Source: Pectinophora gossypiella
Lineage: Eukaryota; Arthropoda; Insecta; Lepidoptera; Gelechiidae
Direction of reading: 5' to 3'
DNA length: 64,000 nucleotides
NCBI RefSeq assembly: GCF_024362695.1
Contig: NC_065407.1
Span: 7,812,001 to 7,876,000 of the forward strand
Below the pieces are notes generated by a model. The model was not told the DNA's origin. It was given only the letters and a program-made list of their open reading frames with translations, and did no database searches. Both the position numbers and the translations under genes were made by a program. Of the stretch, positions 37,101 to 46,823 are shown piece by piece. Numbering within the stretch: position 1 is the first letter of the stretch; each line of letters starts with the position of its first letter.

Positions 37101-37922
37101 CAATGTAGCAGAAGTTCATGCGCTCTTCACTGTGAACATCAGTACATGTCTCTGCATCCAGCACACATACTACATCTAATAATATTGATGGTACATCAGC
37201 ATGAAGTGCCTGAAAATAGAAGACACCATTTTATATGTGTGATCTATCTTACAGTGACTACTAAAAACCTGAATAAAGATACCTAGTATTATACTCACAG
37301 TGATATCTCTAAGAACAGATAGAACTGCATCCTTCTTCAAAGTGCCCCTGAGACCACTGAGCAACAGGTCGTACATGCTCTGAGATACACCCGACAGCTT
37401 TCCTGACTTGGTGAACAGGGGACTCTTATCGTCATCTTTTATGTATTGTGTCACAGTCTTTATACTAGAAATTAAGTAATTAAGTGAATTTTATTAAATA
37501 GCAGATATGTCCGAGACAATGGAAATGGACTTGTGAAGCAAACTACGAAGCTTATCTAGCCGTCATAGATACTTCACTAACCACATAATTAGTACACCAT
37601 ATTTTTAAAAACATGAGTAGGTACATAGGTAGGTACGTAGTTTGCGTAAATAAAATTTTGAGGTAAGGAGCGTGTCAGTTTTCAAGGACGTAATGATAAA
37701 TGTGATATTTGTTTGAAATTATTTTTTTATAGTAGAACGGGAAATAACTAAGTGCCCCCACTACATAATATAATTATTTATCATTTATTTTGTTAGCAAC
37801 ATGTGGTAATAAACAAAATTATACGGACGTAGGTTAGCTGACAAAAACACTTACAATTGTTCTTTTCCTGATTTTTCCCAGGATTTACAATAATCAGAAA
37901 CAAATTTTGCGTAAGTTCCCAT
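25133..37922 (-). CDS. THOC2: THO complex subunit 2 (THOC2), 27 coding exons
   Basis: THOC2 is the scaffold of the THO/TREX complex, which couples transcription to mRNA export in the nucleus. Coding exons are 37922-37855, 37464-37299, 37209-36968, 36877-36744, 36665-36409, 36324-36175, 36068-35899, 35599-35434, 35143-34974, 34675-34477, 34173-33926, 33691-33574, 33291-33159, 32757-32594, 32312-32056, 31742-31583, 31319-31071, 30766-30546, 30398-30230, 29779-29666, 29092-28993, 28459-28378, 28293-28218, 27652-27583, 27473-27433, 26070-25972 and 25258-25133. They total 4,149 bp (1,382 aa), and phases fit at every junction. THOC2 hallmarks include YYKQRKFNLFREE, ENVKPQGRLIGKLSH, LKEIVQKMAGIE, TPNFSTLLCYDR and HKWHYKITKAMVVCL. 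The C-terminus is a charged, Arg/Glu/Ser-rich tail on small exons, somewhat shorter than in human THOC2. An AATAAA overlaps the stop codon. The donor after 30230 (GTCCGT) is weak but keeps phase. Confidence 0.95.
25557..25855 (-). repeat. 299-bp foldback MITE, copy 2 (inverted relative to copy 1), in the last intron of THOC2
   Basis: This is the reverse complement of 22690-22988 with very few differences by eye and the same 299-bp length. Both copies are bounded by CAT before TGG and by TTA after CCA, which may reflect target preference. It lies in the intron between the exons at 25972-26070 and 25133-25258. Confidence 0.85.
26071..27432 (-). other. THOC2 intron, AT-rich, no other gene seen
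   Basis: This is the longest THOC2 intron, rich in T and CT tracts on the plus strand. The short ORFs inside show no protein-like features and nothing recognisable stands out. Confidence 0.7.
27680..28155 (-). repeat. tRNA-derived SINE with an embedded second module, in a THOC2 intron
   Basis: On the minus strand the 5' end reads GAGCTCGGTGGCGCAGCGGT (a box A-like tRNA head) and TCTGCGATTGTTGAAGTTAA, and continues through GGTTATAGGATTGGTGACC. The body has TGCTTCGGAAGGCACGTTCA, GTCCCGGCTGCATTAGCAG and GGCACTGGGCCCGCGTGATG, a series I know from noctuid SINEs. The 3' part (AAGGCCCGATCTCCCTATCC ... GCCCCAGCAG ... TTAATGGGCTGATGATAA) follows only after about 190 bp of foreign sequence, which contains the module also present at 18330-18430 and 52890-52950. 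Confidence 0.75.
32859..32974. repeat. Small inverted-repeat element in a THOC2 intron
   Basis: CTATTTGCGCTCTAACATAT and following ATGACAG at 32859-32885 mirrors CTGTCATACGTACC ... TAGAACGCAAATAG at 32943-32974. It is non-coding, about 116 bp, and looks like a short MITE. Confidence 0.5.
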
Positions 37923-38540
37923 GATGTAATGGAGATAAATTATTATTTTAGAAAATAAATCGTCAAACAAACACCCACAAAGCCGCAGCCATGACTAACA
38001 ATTCTGCCAACATATAGAATAGAAAATACTTTCCGCATCCGTTTTTTTATGACCCCATCACACACTCACTACTTTCAATCGATTGTTATTTGTTGTTTAT
38101 TCTCTAATCGATTCTGTGAATTGATCAATTCGTGTCAATTTTTTGGATCAAATCTAAGCACAGACACAAGATATTATTATTATATGTCTTTTTCATATCT
38201 CGGGCCGTTTTGGAAGGCGTGCGTGGGGCCGAAGCCAACACGTAGAGGCCCCTTAAGACAGTTTAATCTAAATGTGTGTTTATTATTATTATTTAATACA
38301 TTTAAATTTCACACAACATTGATAAAGTCGATCGAAACGACAAAAATGTCACGATCACGACCACCGCTACGACATTGATTTACAGATTTTGATCAGCCTG
38401 AAAACGAGACATGGCAAAAAAAAAACAAACGTCAGTTTGACAACAAAAAGAATGAATGAAATAAATAAAATAACCTCAACATAGTCCTAAGAGGTTATTA
38501 GCAATAAATTACACCTTTTGTTTCCAAAGTATTCATTAAA
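37923..38540. promoter_or_regulatory. Head-to-head intergenic region between THOC2 and mRpS6
   Basis: The 618 bp between two divergent start codons must hold both promoters. No TATA box stands out. At 38190-38260 a GGGCCG / GGGGCC-containing segment looks like an old repeat. The ORF at 38049-38378 has no recognisable features. Confidence 0.5.
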
Positions 38541-38993
38541 ATGCCGTCGTACGAATTAGCTTTGATGTTACGTGCAATGCCGAAGCCAGAACTTAAAACA
38601 ACATTGAAACGTATATCGGAAGCAATATTCGATCGTGGTGGGATAATAAGAAACATTGACAACTTGGGTTTCAGAGAAATACCTTATAAAACTAGTGCCC
38701 ACGGGTTAGTGCATCGGCAAGCTAACTACTTTGTATTTAAAATAGATACAGCGACAAAAACTGTTGCAGATTTAAAAGAGGAATATAGTAGAGACGTGGA
38801 TATTATAAGACAGCGAGTATTCAAAGCTTCATCGGACTGCGAACACAATTGTACATTAGAAAAAGAACTCTTGCCTCCGGCCTACCGCGATGAAGTTCAG
38901 AAGATGATCGAAATTGGAAAGACACAAGTAAATAAGTTCACTTACAAATTTAAATACAATTCTGGTCTGGATTATTATCCTTTCCAAAAGTAA
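38541..38993 (+). CDS. mRpS6: Mitochondrial small-subunit ribosomal protein S6 (bS6m)
   Basis: The 150-aa product has the S6 fold sequence pattern: an N-terminal MPSYELALMLRAM strand, a long helix with GGIIRNIDNLGFREIPY, and the HRQANYFVFKID strand. It is expected to bind 12S rRNA in the mitochondrial small ribosomal subunit. The coding sequence is a single exon, which suits its size (insect homologues are about 150 aa). The ATG follows an AAA triplet, and upstream in-frame codons stop quickly. It is divergent from THOC2. Confidence 0.93.
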   Translation: MPSYELALMLRAMPKPELKTTLKRISEAIFDRGGIIRNIDNLGFREIPYKTSAHGLVHRQANYFVFKIDTATKTVADLKEEYSRDVDIIRQRVFKASSDCEHNCTLEKELLPPAYRDEVQKMIEIGKTQVNKFTYKFKYNSGLDYYPFQK

Positions 38994-39345
38994 TAATGCT
39001 TACAACAGATTTAATTGTAAATAGGACACTGAATAGATTTTAGGCAAGTATTAAATTACTATACATATTTTACAATGGTTTTTATTTGCCTATTTATTTA
39101 AATTTTTGCTGATGTGCATAAAACATACCTACATTAAATACAGGAATATAGAAACTTCTTAAAGTTTTTATTACAAACAGGTAAACATGTTTAGGCTATG
39201 ATACTTTATTTTCCTTTGCATGTTTAATAAAAAATAAAAAAAACATAGCCCACTTGATAGTTCTGAAATAGTTGTAAATGTCACTGTGTTACAACATGTT
39301 TAGGCAAACTATTTTTTTAAATGCTTAAATTACTTGTGATATATA
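38994..39345 (+). other. mRpS6 3' UTR and ferritin upstream region
   Basis: AT-rich spacer between two plus-strand genes. A TATTAAAT sequence about 50 bp after the stop may serve as poly(A) signal. I see no iron-responsive-element-type hairpin (CAGUGN loop) upstream of the ferritin start. Confidence 0.5.
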
Positions 39346-40299
39346 ATGACTTTATTTGGTACTATTAATTTACTTAAAATATGCATACTAATAAGTAGGA
39401 AAAACAACACAAATACAGCTTGCTTTCATAATAAACAAATCTTCATTAGATATTTTGGCGTTTTAAGCAATAATATTCCTTCAGTATTTAGTCAATGCAT
39501 TTATGTAATATGGAAAAATTCTTACTCTACAAAATATGACTCCAAACTTGAAACTGCTATCAATAAGCAAATCCGAGTGGAACAACAGGCAGCCCAGGAT
39601 TATTTGAACATAGCAGTCACTTTCCTGCATCCATGCTCGTGTCGGCCCGGAGCTGGTGGCTACTTCATGAGGATGTATGAAGAAGAGTTGGGCCACATGA
39701 AAGACTTTATACAGTACCAAATAATGAGAGGAGGGGTGCCCCTTATAGCAGGAATCACTGCTCCAAAACAATATAAGAAACTTACGTTGCTAGAGGCATT
39801 TCAGAAAGCACTTGAAATGGAAAAGTCTGTTACAGAGGTAAATTGAATAATTTTTTTTACTGGCAATATTTTTTACATTTGCCAATTGCCAGAATAAGAA
39901 AGAAAGAAAGAAAGAAAGAAAGAAAATATTTATTCGGCATACTTAACACTAATTAACAAAAAAAAAATAATAATAATTATACATAGTGCCGAAACGGCTT
40001 CAGCTCAGCAAATGTCACGGCCTAGCTGTAGCAAGACTAAATGTTATGGCTGTATCATAGAATTTAATTATTTATTCCAGGATTTAAATAAAATTGTGGT
40101 TGCAGCAGAGTCTGTAAAAGATTACCAGTGTGCTGATTTTGTGACATCAGTGTTCTTAGCAGAACAGATGCGCTCTTTAAGTGAAATGGCAGGACATGTG
40201 CAGACATTATCAAGACTTTGTGATGAACATGCTATATATCATTATGACACAGAATTAAGGAAATCCCATCCATATTCTTTTAAATGTAAGTGTTCTTAA
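39346..40299 (+). CDS. Ferritin heavy-chain-type protein with N-terminal extension, possibly mitochondrial
   Basis: Two exons, 39346-39837 and 40081-40299, join in phase after GTT ACA GAG (236 aa). The four-helix ferritin domain starts near residue 70. Every ferroxidase position can be matched to human H-ferritin: Glu in VEQQAAQDYL with its Tyr seven residues on, Glu and His in EELGH, Glu in LEMEKSV, and Gln in LAEQM. It should therefore oxidise and store iron. About 65 residues precede the domain; they are rich in Ile, Asn, Lys and Arg with few acids. That could be a mitochondrial presequence, which would make it a counterpart of Drosophila Fer3HCH, the mitochondrial ferritin. The ATG chosen follows an in-frame TGA at 39337-39339. 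No secretory signal of the insect hemolymph ferritin type is obvious. Orthology is inferred. Confidence 0.85.
39895..39926 (+). repeat. (AAGA)n microsatellite in the ferritin intron
   Basis: About seven to eight tandem tetranucleotide units, uninterrupted, lie inside the only intron of the ferritin gene. Confidence 0.95.
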
Positions 40300-40370
40300 T
40301 ATAGAAGACAAATAAAACACAAAAGTCATTGATAATGCAGTTTACAATATATATTTTATTTAGATTTGAA

Positions 40371-43300
40371 CTAATAGTATTCCTGTGATGTTGATTGATC
40401 ATTTGTAAGTATTTTTATAGCATGTTCCAAAGAACATTGACGTAAAGCTTCACGCAGCTGCATTCTCTCATTGATCAGCTCACTTGCATGTAACGACAGT
40501 GCTCGCCAATCCACATACCATTGTTCTATGGTATCTGTAAATTATTTTACTTATGTAGTATTTACAATTAAAGACTTACGTAAATATTTCCGTATTTACA
40601 CTTGGATATTCTCCAAAATTCCAATTTTGCACATTTCAAATATTTTGTAAGATTGTATTTCCTGATTCTTCGGAAATGCAGTTTTAATTATACCGTACCA
40701 ATAAGTTCGTCGAAATAAACTTCGGACGTATCATCAGACTGCGATGACTCCCAGACCCGTAAATATTCTTCACATAACGTCGGAGCCTCCGTATCAATTG
40801 TATTGGAATCTAAGTCCAAATCACTATAAGAGACAGAAAATTTTCATTCAATTGGATAGGTACCGTATTCTCCAGTTTATGGTAGGTCATAAAACGAATA
40901 CTTACTTAATTGCTTTCTTCAAAACAATATCCTTATTTTTTTGATATTGCACTTTGAATTGTTCTTCTATTCTCTTAAAAGACTTTGAACAACAGTCAGC
41001 TGGAACGTCTGTAACATACATCAAATCAAAATTTATGGCTCCCTAAAGTCGCGAAGTGCGGAACTGCGGACACATTCAATATAGGTAGGTACTTTATGCG
41101 CAATTCTATAATTATAATAATTTGGTCGTCCCGCAAAGCACGCTATTTCTGTGCCTTTGCCCGGGGTTCTAGTGTGAAGTTGATAAGCCCGAAAGATTTA
41201 GGTACTTAAACTCAAAACGATAACAAACCACAACTTATTTCCACGCGAATGCCTTTCTTTACTGAACAATTGGAAATTACGTCTCTTATTACTATCGCTG
41301 TTGAAACGTTGTCCGTTTTAAACGTTGCTGATCCCCGTCTGTAACAAAAACAATAATTTATCTAGCCAACTGTACCATTCCACCATACAACATACCATAA
41401 TTAGCACTGAAGGTGTATGTGGACTTACTGGTATGTACAAATTAGAATGGTCCCTAGCAGCGTATGTCGACGTCCAAAGATTACATTTGTAGCTGGTCTT
41501 GGTAGGTCTCCAGGCAGAACTTCGGTTAACCACGATGTCATTTCTGCTACGGAAAATCTTCCGGATACACGAACTTGACACCAAGCTCTGTTGGATGAAA
41601 AAAAAAACGAATTTATTCTCTGCCCATCCCATTTGAGATTTATTATGAGGTAAAAAAGCAATAAGAGCGCCGAGCGTAAGAAAATAACAGATTCATTCCC
41701 TTTTATATACCTAAGAAAACGTCAAGCAATCATATTTCGTCAACCCGAGCCCAATAATAGTCGCAACAGTCACAAGCTTACCTTTTTTCATTTTCTGAAT
41801 CCGGTTCTTCATGCTGCGAGTAATAAGGTAATGCTGGTAATCGCAAAGTAATAAGGCGGGCCACTCTGGGTGCACCGGCAGGTAAGGCGTAAATGAGTAC
41901 CCGCACTGATTCAGCTGACAACCCCGTGTTATTGCTGATAATGTATCTCATTCGGATCCATAGCCTTCTCGTGCCTGCTTGACATCGTACTGTGGCTAGC
42001 AGATCTTGGTCTCTTCCCTGGAAAATTTTATATTCTGTGGCTAAGCTAAACAAGATATAAGACGAGAGACAATAGTGAATTGAATAGTGTTCCAATTTCG
42101 CGCGAAAAACTTTAGCTTTCAACGATCTCGATGAGTCACTCACATGTAGGGTATCGAAAAACTCATGGAATAGGTAAGTACTTTTTGTCACAGTGATTTT
42201 CTTGCAAATTAGGTACTTACTTGTGAAGGGCAAACGCTTAGCACCGCAGCGCTATCAGTCTGGATGTCTAGTTTTTTATTGCAATAAATGAACAGCATGT
42301 CCAACGGAACTGCTGCCGTTATCCTTGCTTCCTGCCACCCTTCACGCGTGGCACCAGACAACTAATAATAGGATAGATAGATAGATAAAATACTTCATTT
42401 ACACATACATTGAGCTCAAGGGACACAAGATACAGCAATAAGCACAACAGATACAAAAAGGCACAATAGGCGGCCTTAATAGGATTAATAGGTCATAAGT
42501 AAAATGCCTCATAAATTAATGCAGTATCAAATATTAGGTAGGCATTCCTTAATTGATCCGTACGTACATGAAATCCGCAATAAGAGCCATTTACATTAAT
42601 TCAGTCACTGAGGCCAGTTCGCCGTCACAGCTGACCCGGTACAGCCAGGGTGTGACCGCGTTCGTGTCCGCGCTGATTAAATAGTCCAGTATGATAGTTT
42701 GAAGTCAGTCCCCTGACTCCACACTGGCGTCAGTGACTGGCTCCATGTAAATTGGCCTACTTATATTAGCCATCAACGATAGATACCTAAGTCATACCTC
42801 ATACTGTATGTCAAGCAGTGGGGGAGTTGACAACCCTGCCTGTAAAGAGCGAGTACTTCGTTGGTATTTGTCTCGTTCATTGGCGACTTGTTTTTCTAAA
42901 CGTGCTACCTCTGATCTGAAAATTTTACAAAAGTGGAGAATGAGCTTTAGCTTTTCCGTTAGTAGTAGTTAGTGTGTAGTAGTGGTAGTAGTTAGGTCAC
43001 ACGTAGTATACAGGAAAAGTATCTAAGCATAAGTAGGAATATTTTTAAGAAGTTACTTACTCTAGCTTCGAGCGGCGTGCAGCCAGGGCATCATGAGGAA
43101 TGTTTGCCAACACACCAGCTCCTGCTATAAGACGACGAGACCTGAGTGCGAATATTCTGCCTGAAAACGTTGCCGCTATCAACTCGTTTTCTTCGGTTCC
43201 CACGCATCCGCCACATACCGAAGTCACCGGTTCCCCGCAAAACTGAAATAAATGTCTTTCAAAAAAGACTTCTAACAAAAGTAACTACGTAGGTATTTGG

Positions 43301-45219
43301 TCGTAATACAGAATAGGTACCTAGTACTCAACTGACCCATATACCAGTTCCTATGTGTCTATGTGTATTATTCAAGAATTGAAATAAGTACGCACGTAAG
43401 TAAACTTGAGACGAGGTTTATCAGTGAAGTTTTCCATGTCCATAAGGTACAGTTGTATAGATCCGTCATGGCGGCCCACAGCAAGGTGAACGCCTCCGTT
43501 GTCGAAATACCAACCGAGACACATTACTGCCCCCAGCCCTCGGCCTTCCACCAAGCATTGGCTCGATAAAACTGATCTGTTGGAATGCAAGATAAAAGCT
43601 TTTATATAACTTGGAAGCTACTTAGTTCTTTTCTAGACCATACATTAAACTTAAATCTTGAAATAAAGCAAGTTATCGTCTGACACTTCCGTTAGTGTGG
43701 CTCTCTAGGTATCCCAAAGTAGGTAATTACGGCCATGATTCTATGTAAGTTTACTTTTAGAGAACATGCATCGTCCGATTTGCTGCTATAGTGGGGGGAG
43801 GGGGGGGATATGCATACAATATCTACCTAATGACACAGGAAACCAAAACTGCCTCGGTGATAGGTACTCTTCAGTTAAGTTTATAGCCATGGAAAATGTG
43901 CCACAAAACAAGTGCTGGATTGTATTATAATAATATGGTGGTTATATGCCTAAATAGCTACGCAGTACTTACTCTTCGTAAGATATAAGCCCAATAGAGC
44001 CATCGACGGCTCCATAGAAGGCGTAGATGCCAGAGTTATGAAGTGTCAGAGGGACGGCTAGGCGACTTGGTCCTGCTGAAATGGCGGCTCGGGTGACAAA
44101 CTGTCCACCTTCCAAGATTGCAGCGCCTTTATTTGCAATCAGTACGAGGAGCCTCACTCGAGTGCTCTGAAAGCATTAGTGTCTACGTATTTATATTATT
44201 CAATAGATGAATTCAGAACTTCTAAATTTTGTGGACCAAAAAAAAAACATTTCAATCGTAATAATATAATCGGAAGGAAATTAAAATGTTAACGATGTTG
44301 TAAGGAAATGTCAGGTCAAGCGTAGTGTACAAAGCCAAAGAGCGTGAAGGTGTATGGAAATTGATTCATGAGGAAAATGGTAAGTATGATAAGATAGGAT
44401 CAAGAGGAATACTCTCTGCGTACCCCTACGGGAAACAGGCGTGATCTTATGTAATGTTATCAATGTTTTCGGTGCTGTTCATCGGAAATAATAATAAGTA
44501 CTTAAGTAACTAACATTAGGAGCAGCGAAGGCGGCGATGTCGAGAACTCTATCCTCACATACGTACGAATGGAATTCCCGCAGATCTCTGTAGTAAGTCA
44601 CAGTGCGACCACTACACAGGATTAGGTCGGCTCCCACCACACACCTGTGATTATAAACGCTTAATTTGACATCATTAGAATAATCACCACGAAACAGTTG
44701 AGTAACTTACATGGATGTGATGGTGTCGGTAAGCGTAGTTTCAATCGTGAGAAAAACTTTTCCCTTTTTCGTATACCCTTTAACTTCATTTCCCGAGGCG
44801 GCAAATATTTTATCAGCCTGACTACCTGATACAGTATAGCACAATAATTGATATTTAATACTTAAATTCTGTATGCTTGAATTGAAAATAATTATTCGGC
44901 TGTTACCTACCTGTAGTTGAAGCAAGTTGCACTGAAGTTATTGGTTTCCCGGGTAAAGATTTAAATTGAACGACGGGCTCTTCATCTTTTATACTCAAGC
45001 ATTGCAAAACTCCATTTTTGTCGCCTATTGCGAACTGTTGGGTCATAAAGCAGAGGATAACAATGCAGTTACCTATTGATACATAAGTAGCAACACATTA
45101 GAATGAATGATTTTTACCTTTTGTTGTATTTTGGGTCCTGGGGCGGGCAATATCTTTAATGTACCGGGATATGTGATCCCGGAAATAGTGTAATCGATTC
45201 TTGATAAATCGTAGTCCAT
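40371..45219 (-). CDS. BBS7: Bardet-Biedl syndrome 7 protein (BBSome subunit), 15 exons
   Basis: BBS7 is a BBSome component that carries membrane proteins to and from cilia; in insects cilia exist on sensory neurons and sperm. Exons: 45219-45118, 45034-44911, 44825-44711, 44644-44515, 44166-43973, 43576-43396, 43242-43061, 42915-42798, 42361-42221, 42017-41782, 41587-41429, 41338-41235, 41008-40906, 40823-40699 and 40534-40371. This gives 2,178 bp (725 aa; human 715 aa), with phase kept throughout. The N-terminal beta-propeller shows KIFAASGNEVKGYTKKGK and VTSVCGGCVGTEENE, matching the human order. A short coiled coil, the RCQAG ... RLWIRMRY segment, VSGRFSVAEMTSWL and a helical C-terminus follow. 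The ninth intron of the C-terminal half uses an unusual donor (A|GTTGTG at 41235). Confidence 0.93.
42366..42490 (-). repeat. Retroelement 3'-end fragment in a BBS7 intron
   Basis: The reverse complement carries AAGGCCGCCTATTGTGCC and a T-rich tract, matching 18780-18880, and its 3' end runs into ATCT tetranucleotide repeats (plus strand GATAGATAGATAGATA at about 42371). Confidence 0.55.
42586..42757. repeat. Short MITE in a BBS7 intron
   Basis: The left end GCCATTTACATTAATTCAGT followed by CACTGAGGCCAGT mirrors the right end (GGCCAATTTACATGGAGCC, then AGTCACTGACGCCAGT in reverse complement). Terminal repeats are about 35 bp, the total is about 172 bp and there is no ORF. Confidence 0.65.
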
Positions 45220-45791
45220 GTTTTTGTACGCAATTACAAAAGTTCTAGTATTTATTTAAAATGCGCCCATAGCGCCCATACAAATCGATAGCACCTTGGT
45301 AACGCTTTCTATACACATTAGAAGGTTCGATATAGTAATTATAGCTTACATTAACTACAAAAATCAAATCAAAGCATGTATATTTTCTTTATAATGAATA
45401 AAATATAGTTCGTAGATACTAGGTACACTGGAAACTAAACTATCCTGGAAACTAAAAAAAAAGTTCAATTTTCAAATGCTCCCCAAGGTTACCTCTCTCC
45501 AATTGTAATCTTAAGATTGTTTTTCATCCACTTTGCCTTTACCAAATGTGTAAACTAAGGTGTAAACGCTTTGGCATGGGCATGGGGTCTCTACGAAGCC
45601 ACATTCGAAGACGACAGATATTTGACGACATGGCTGTATGGCCAGAAGGTACCTACACAACGTGTGTAACTTTTCCTACGAGAAGAACGAAACGTAAATG
45701 TAACAGTGACAGACTTTAGACCTTTAGACCAAATTGAGACGGATGACGTTTGCGTTTTGTTAGCGTTTTCTTTCTCTTTGTAGTCTGTGTT

Positions 45792-46708
45792 CAGTGTTGC
45801 CGATCTGTGGGGAATTCCCCAAACTGCGGGGAAAGCAAAGCTGATTGGGGAATGTGTGGGGAGAGCTTCAATTCGGGGAAAATGCGGGGATTTTAAGTAT
45901 GAACACAAATACGCGATATTTAACATCAAATTTCTGCTAGTCTTGATTGATTTCCCTGATAGCCTTTTATTCCGTAAGTTGAACTTCTCAGAATTCGACT
46001 TGAACGTGATTGATACTGCCGATATTTACTGGAGCAAAGTATTTAAATTAAAAAATAGTGCCGGTTAATACATATTTACAAATATAAAATATACGTAATA
46101 AGTCTACTGCTTGTATTACCGTTCTCTAACGCATCTGTAGAGCGCAAGTTTAGTGTTTTAAAAAATCTAAAGACAGAAAATAGAAACAAACTTAACACCG
46201 ACACAGTGGTAGCTTTGATGGCTACTCGAGAGGGAATAAAGAGAGAAGGGGGCAGTTTAAAATTTAATCCGAGTTCTAAAATGTTGCACAAAAAAGTTTG
46301 GCGCGAAAAAAATGTGTAGTTTTTTTTAATTTTTGTCATGTTTTAATAAATAAAAAATAAACTTAAAAGAACGGCCGCCGAGAAAATGCATTTCTGACTG
46401 GTTGATTCAATAAACAATGTAACTTTGGATGCATGTATTTGTATTTGCCGATGGTATTTGCTCTTCAACGTAACGAAAAATATAATTAGAAAATATAGAT
46501 ATTAAAAAGAACTTTACAGTGAATGTGACACTAGTGATATCTGTCATACGTCAGAAATGCATTCTCACAGAGACCGAACTTTACCTACATTTTTGGTTGT
46601 TTTATTTCTGTGGGGAATATGTGGGGAATTATCATTTTTCTTTCCCCAAACGTGGGGAATTTCGACAATGCGTTTGGGGATTTTAGCAAATTATTGTCGG
46701 CAACACTG
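45792..46708 (+). mobile_element. 917-bp non-autonomous hAT transposon with intact target duplication
   Basis: The ends are inverted: CAGTGTTGCCGA at 45792 and TCGGCAACACTG ending at 46708. Directly outside lies a perfect 8-bp duplication, TCTGTGTT (45784-45791 and 46709-46716), the hAT signature. Inside, 46107-46319 encodes an hATC dimerisation-domain remnant (LPFSNASVERKFSVLKNLKT, then NRNKL) ending in TAG. An earlier stretch ending in WSKVFKLKNSAG (about 45930-46067) is also transposase-like but lies in another frame, so the transposase is broken. Words such as TGGGGAATT and CCCCAAA recur in both directions near the ends. The element sits between the divergent starts of BBS7 and EIF2B5, with its right end 107 bp from the EIF2B5 ATG. 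Confidence 0.92.
46107..46319 (+). pseudogene. hAT transposase C-terminal (hATC) remnant
   Basis: About 70 codons open to a TAG match the hATC dimerisation domain by the LPFSNASVER core. There is no in-frame link to the upstream transposase-like ORF (stop at 46066-46068), and no DDE or BED part is present, so it cannot make an active transposase. Confidence 0.8.
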
Positions 46709-46823
46709 TCTGTGTTAGCGTTTTTAACTTTAGTCGGGAAATTGAATGGAATCCTGAAATTTTGTCTTGTTGTAAAAATAACCTAAACATTTTATTGTAA
46801 TACATTTATAAATAATAAACACC

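Noticed and set aside
43363..43569. 68-aa plus-strand ORF antisense to BBS7
   Set aside because: It opposes a well supported BBS7 exon (43396-43576).
45787..46068. 93-aa ORF as an independent gene
   Set aside because: It starts inside a hAT terminal repeat and encodes a transposase fragment, so it is part of the transposon.
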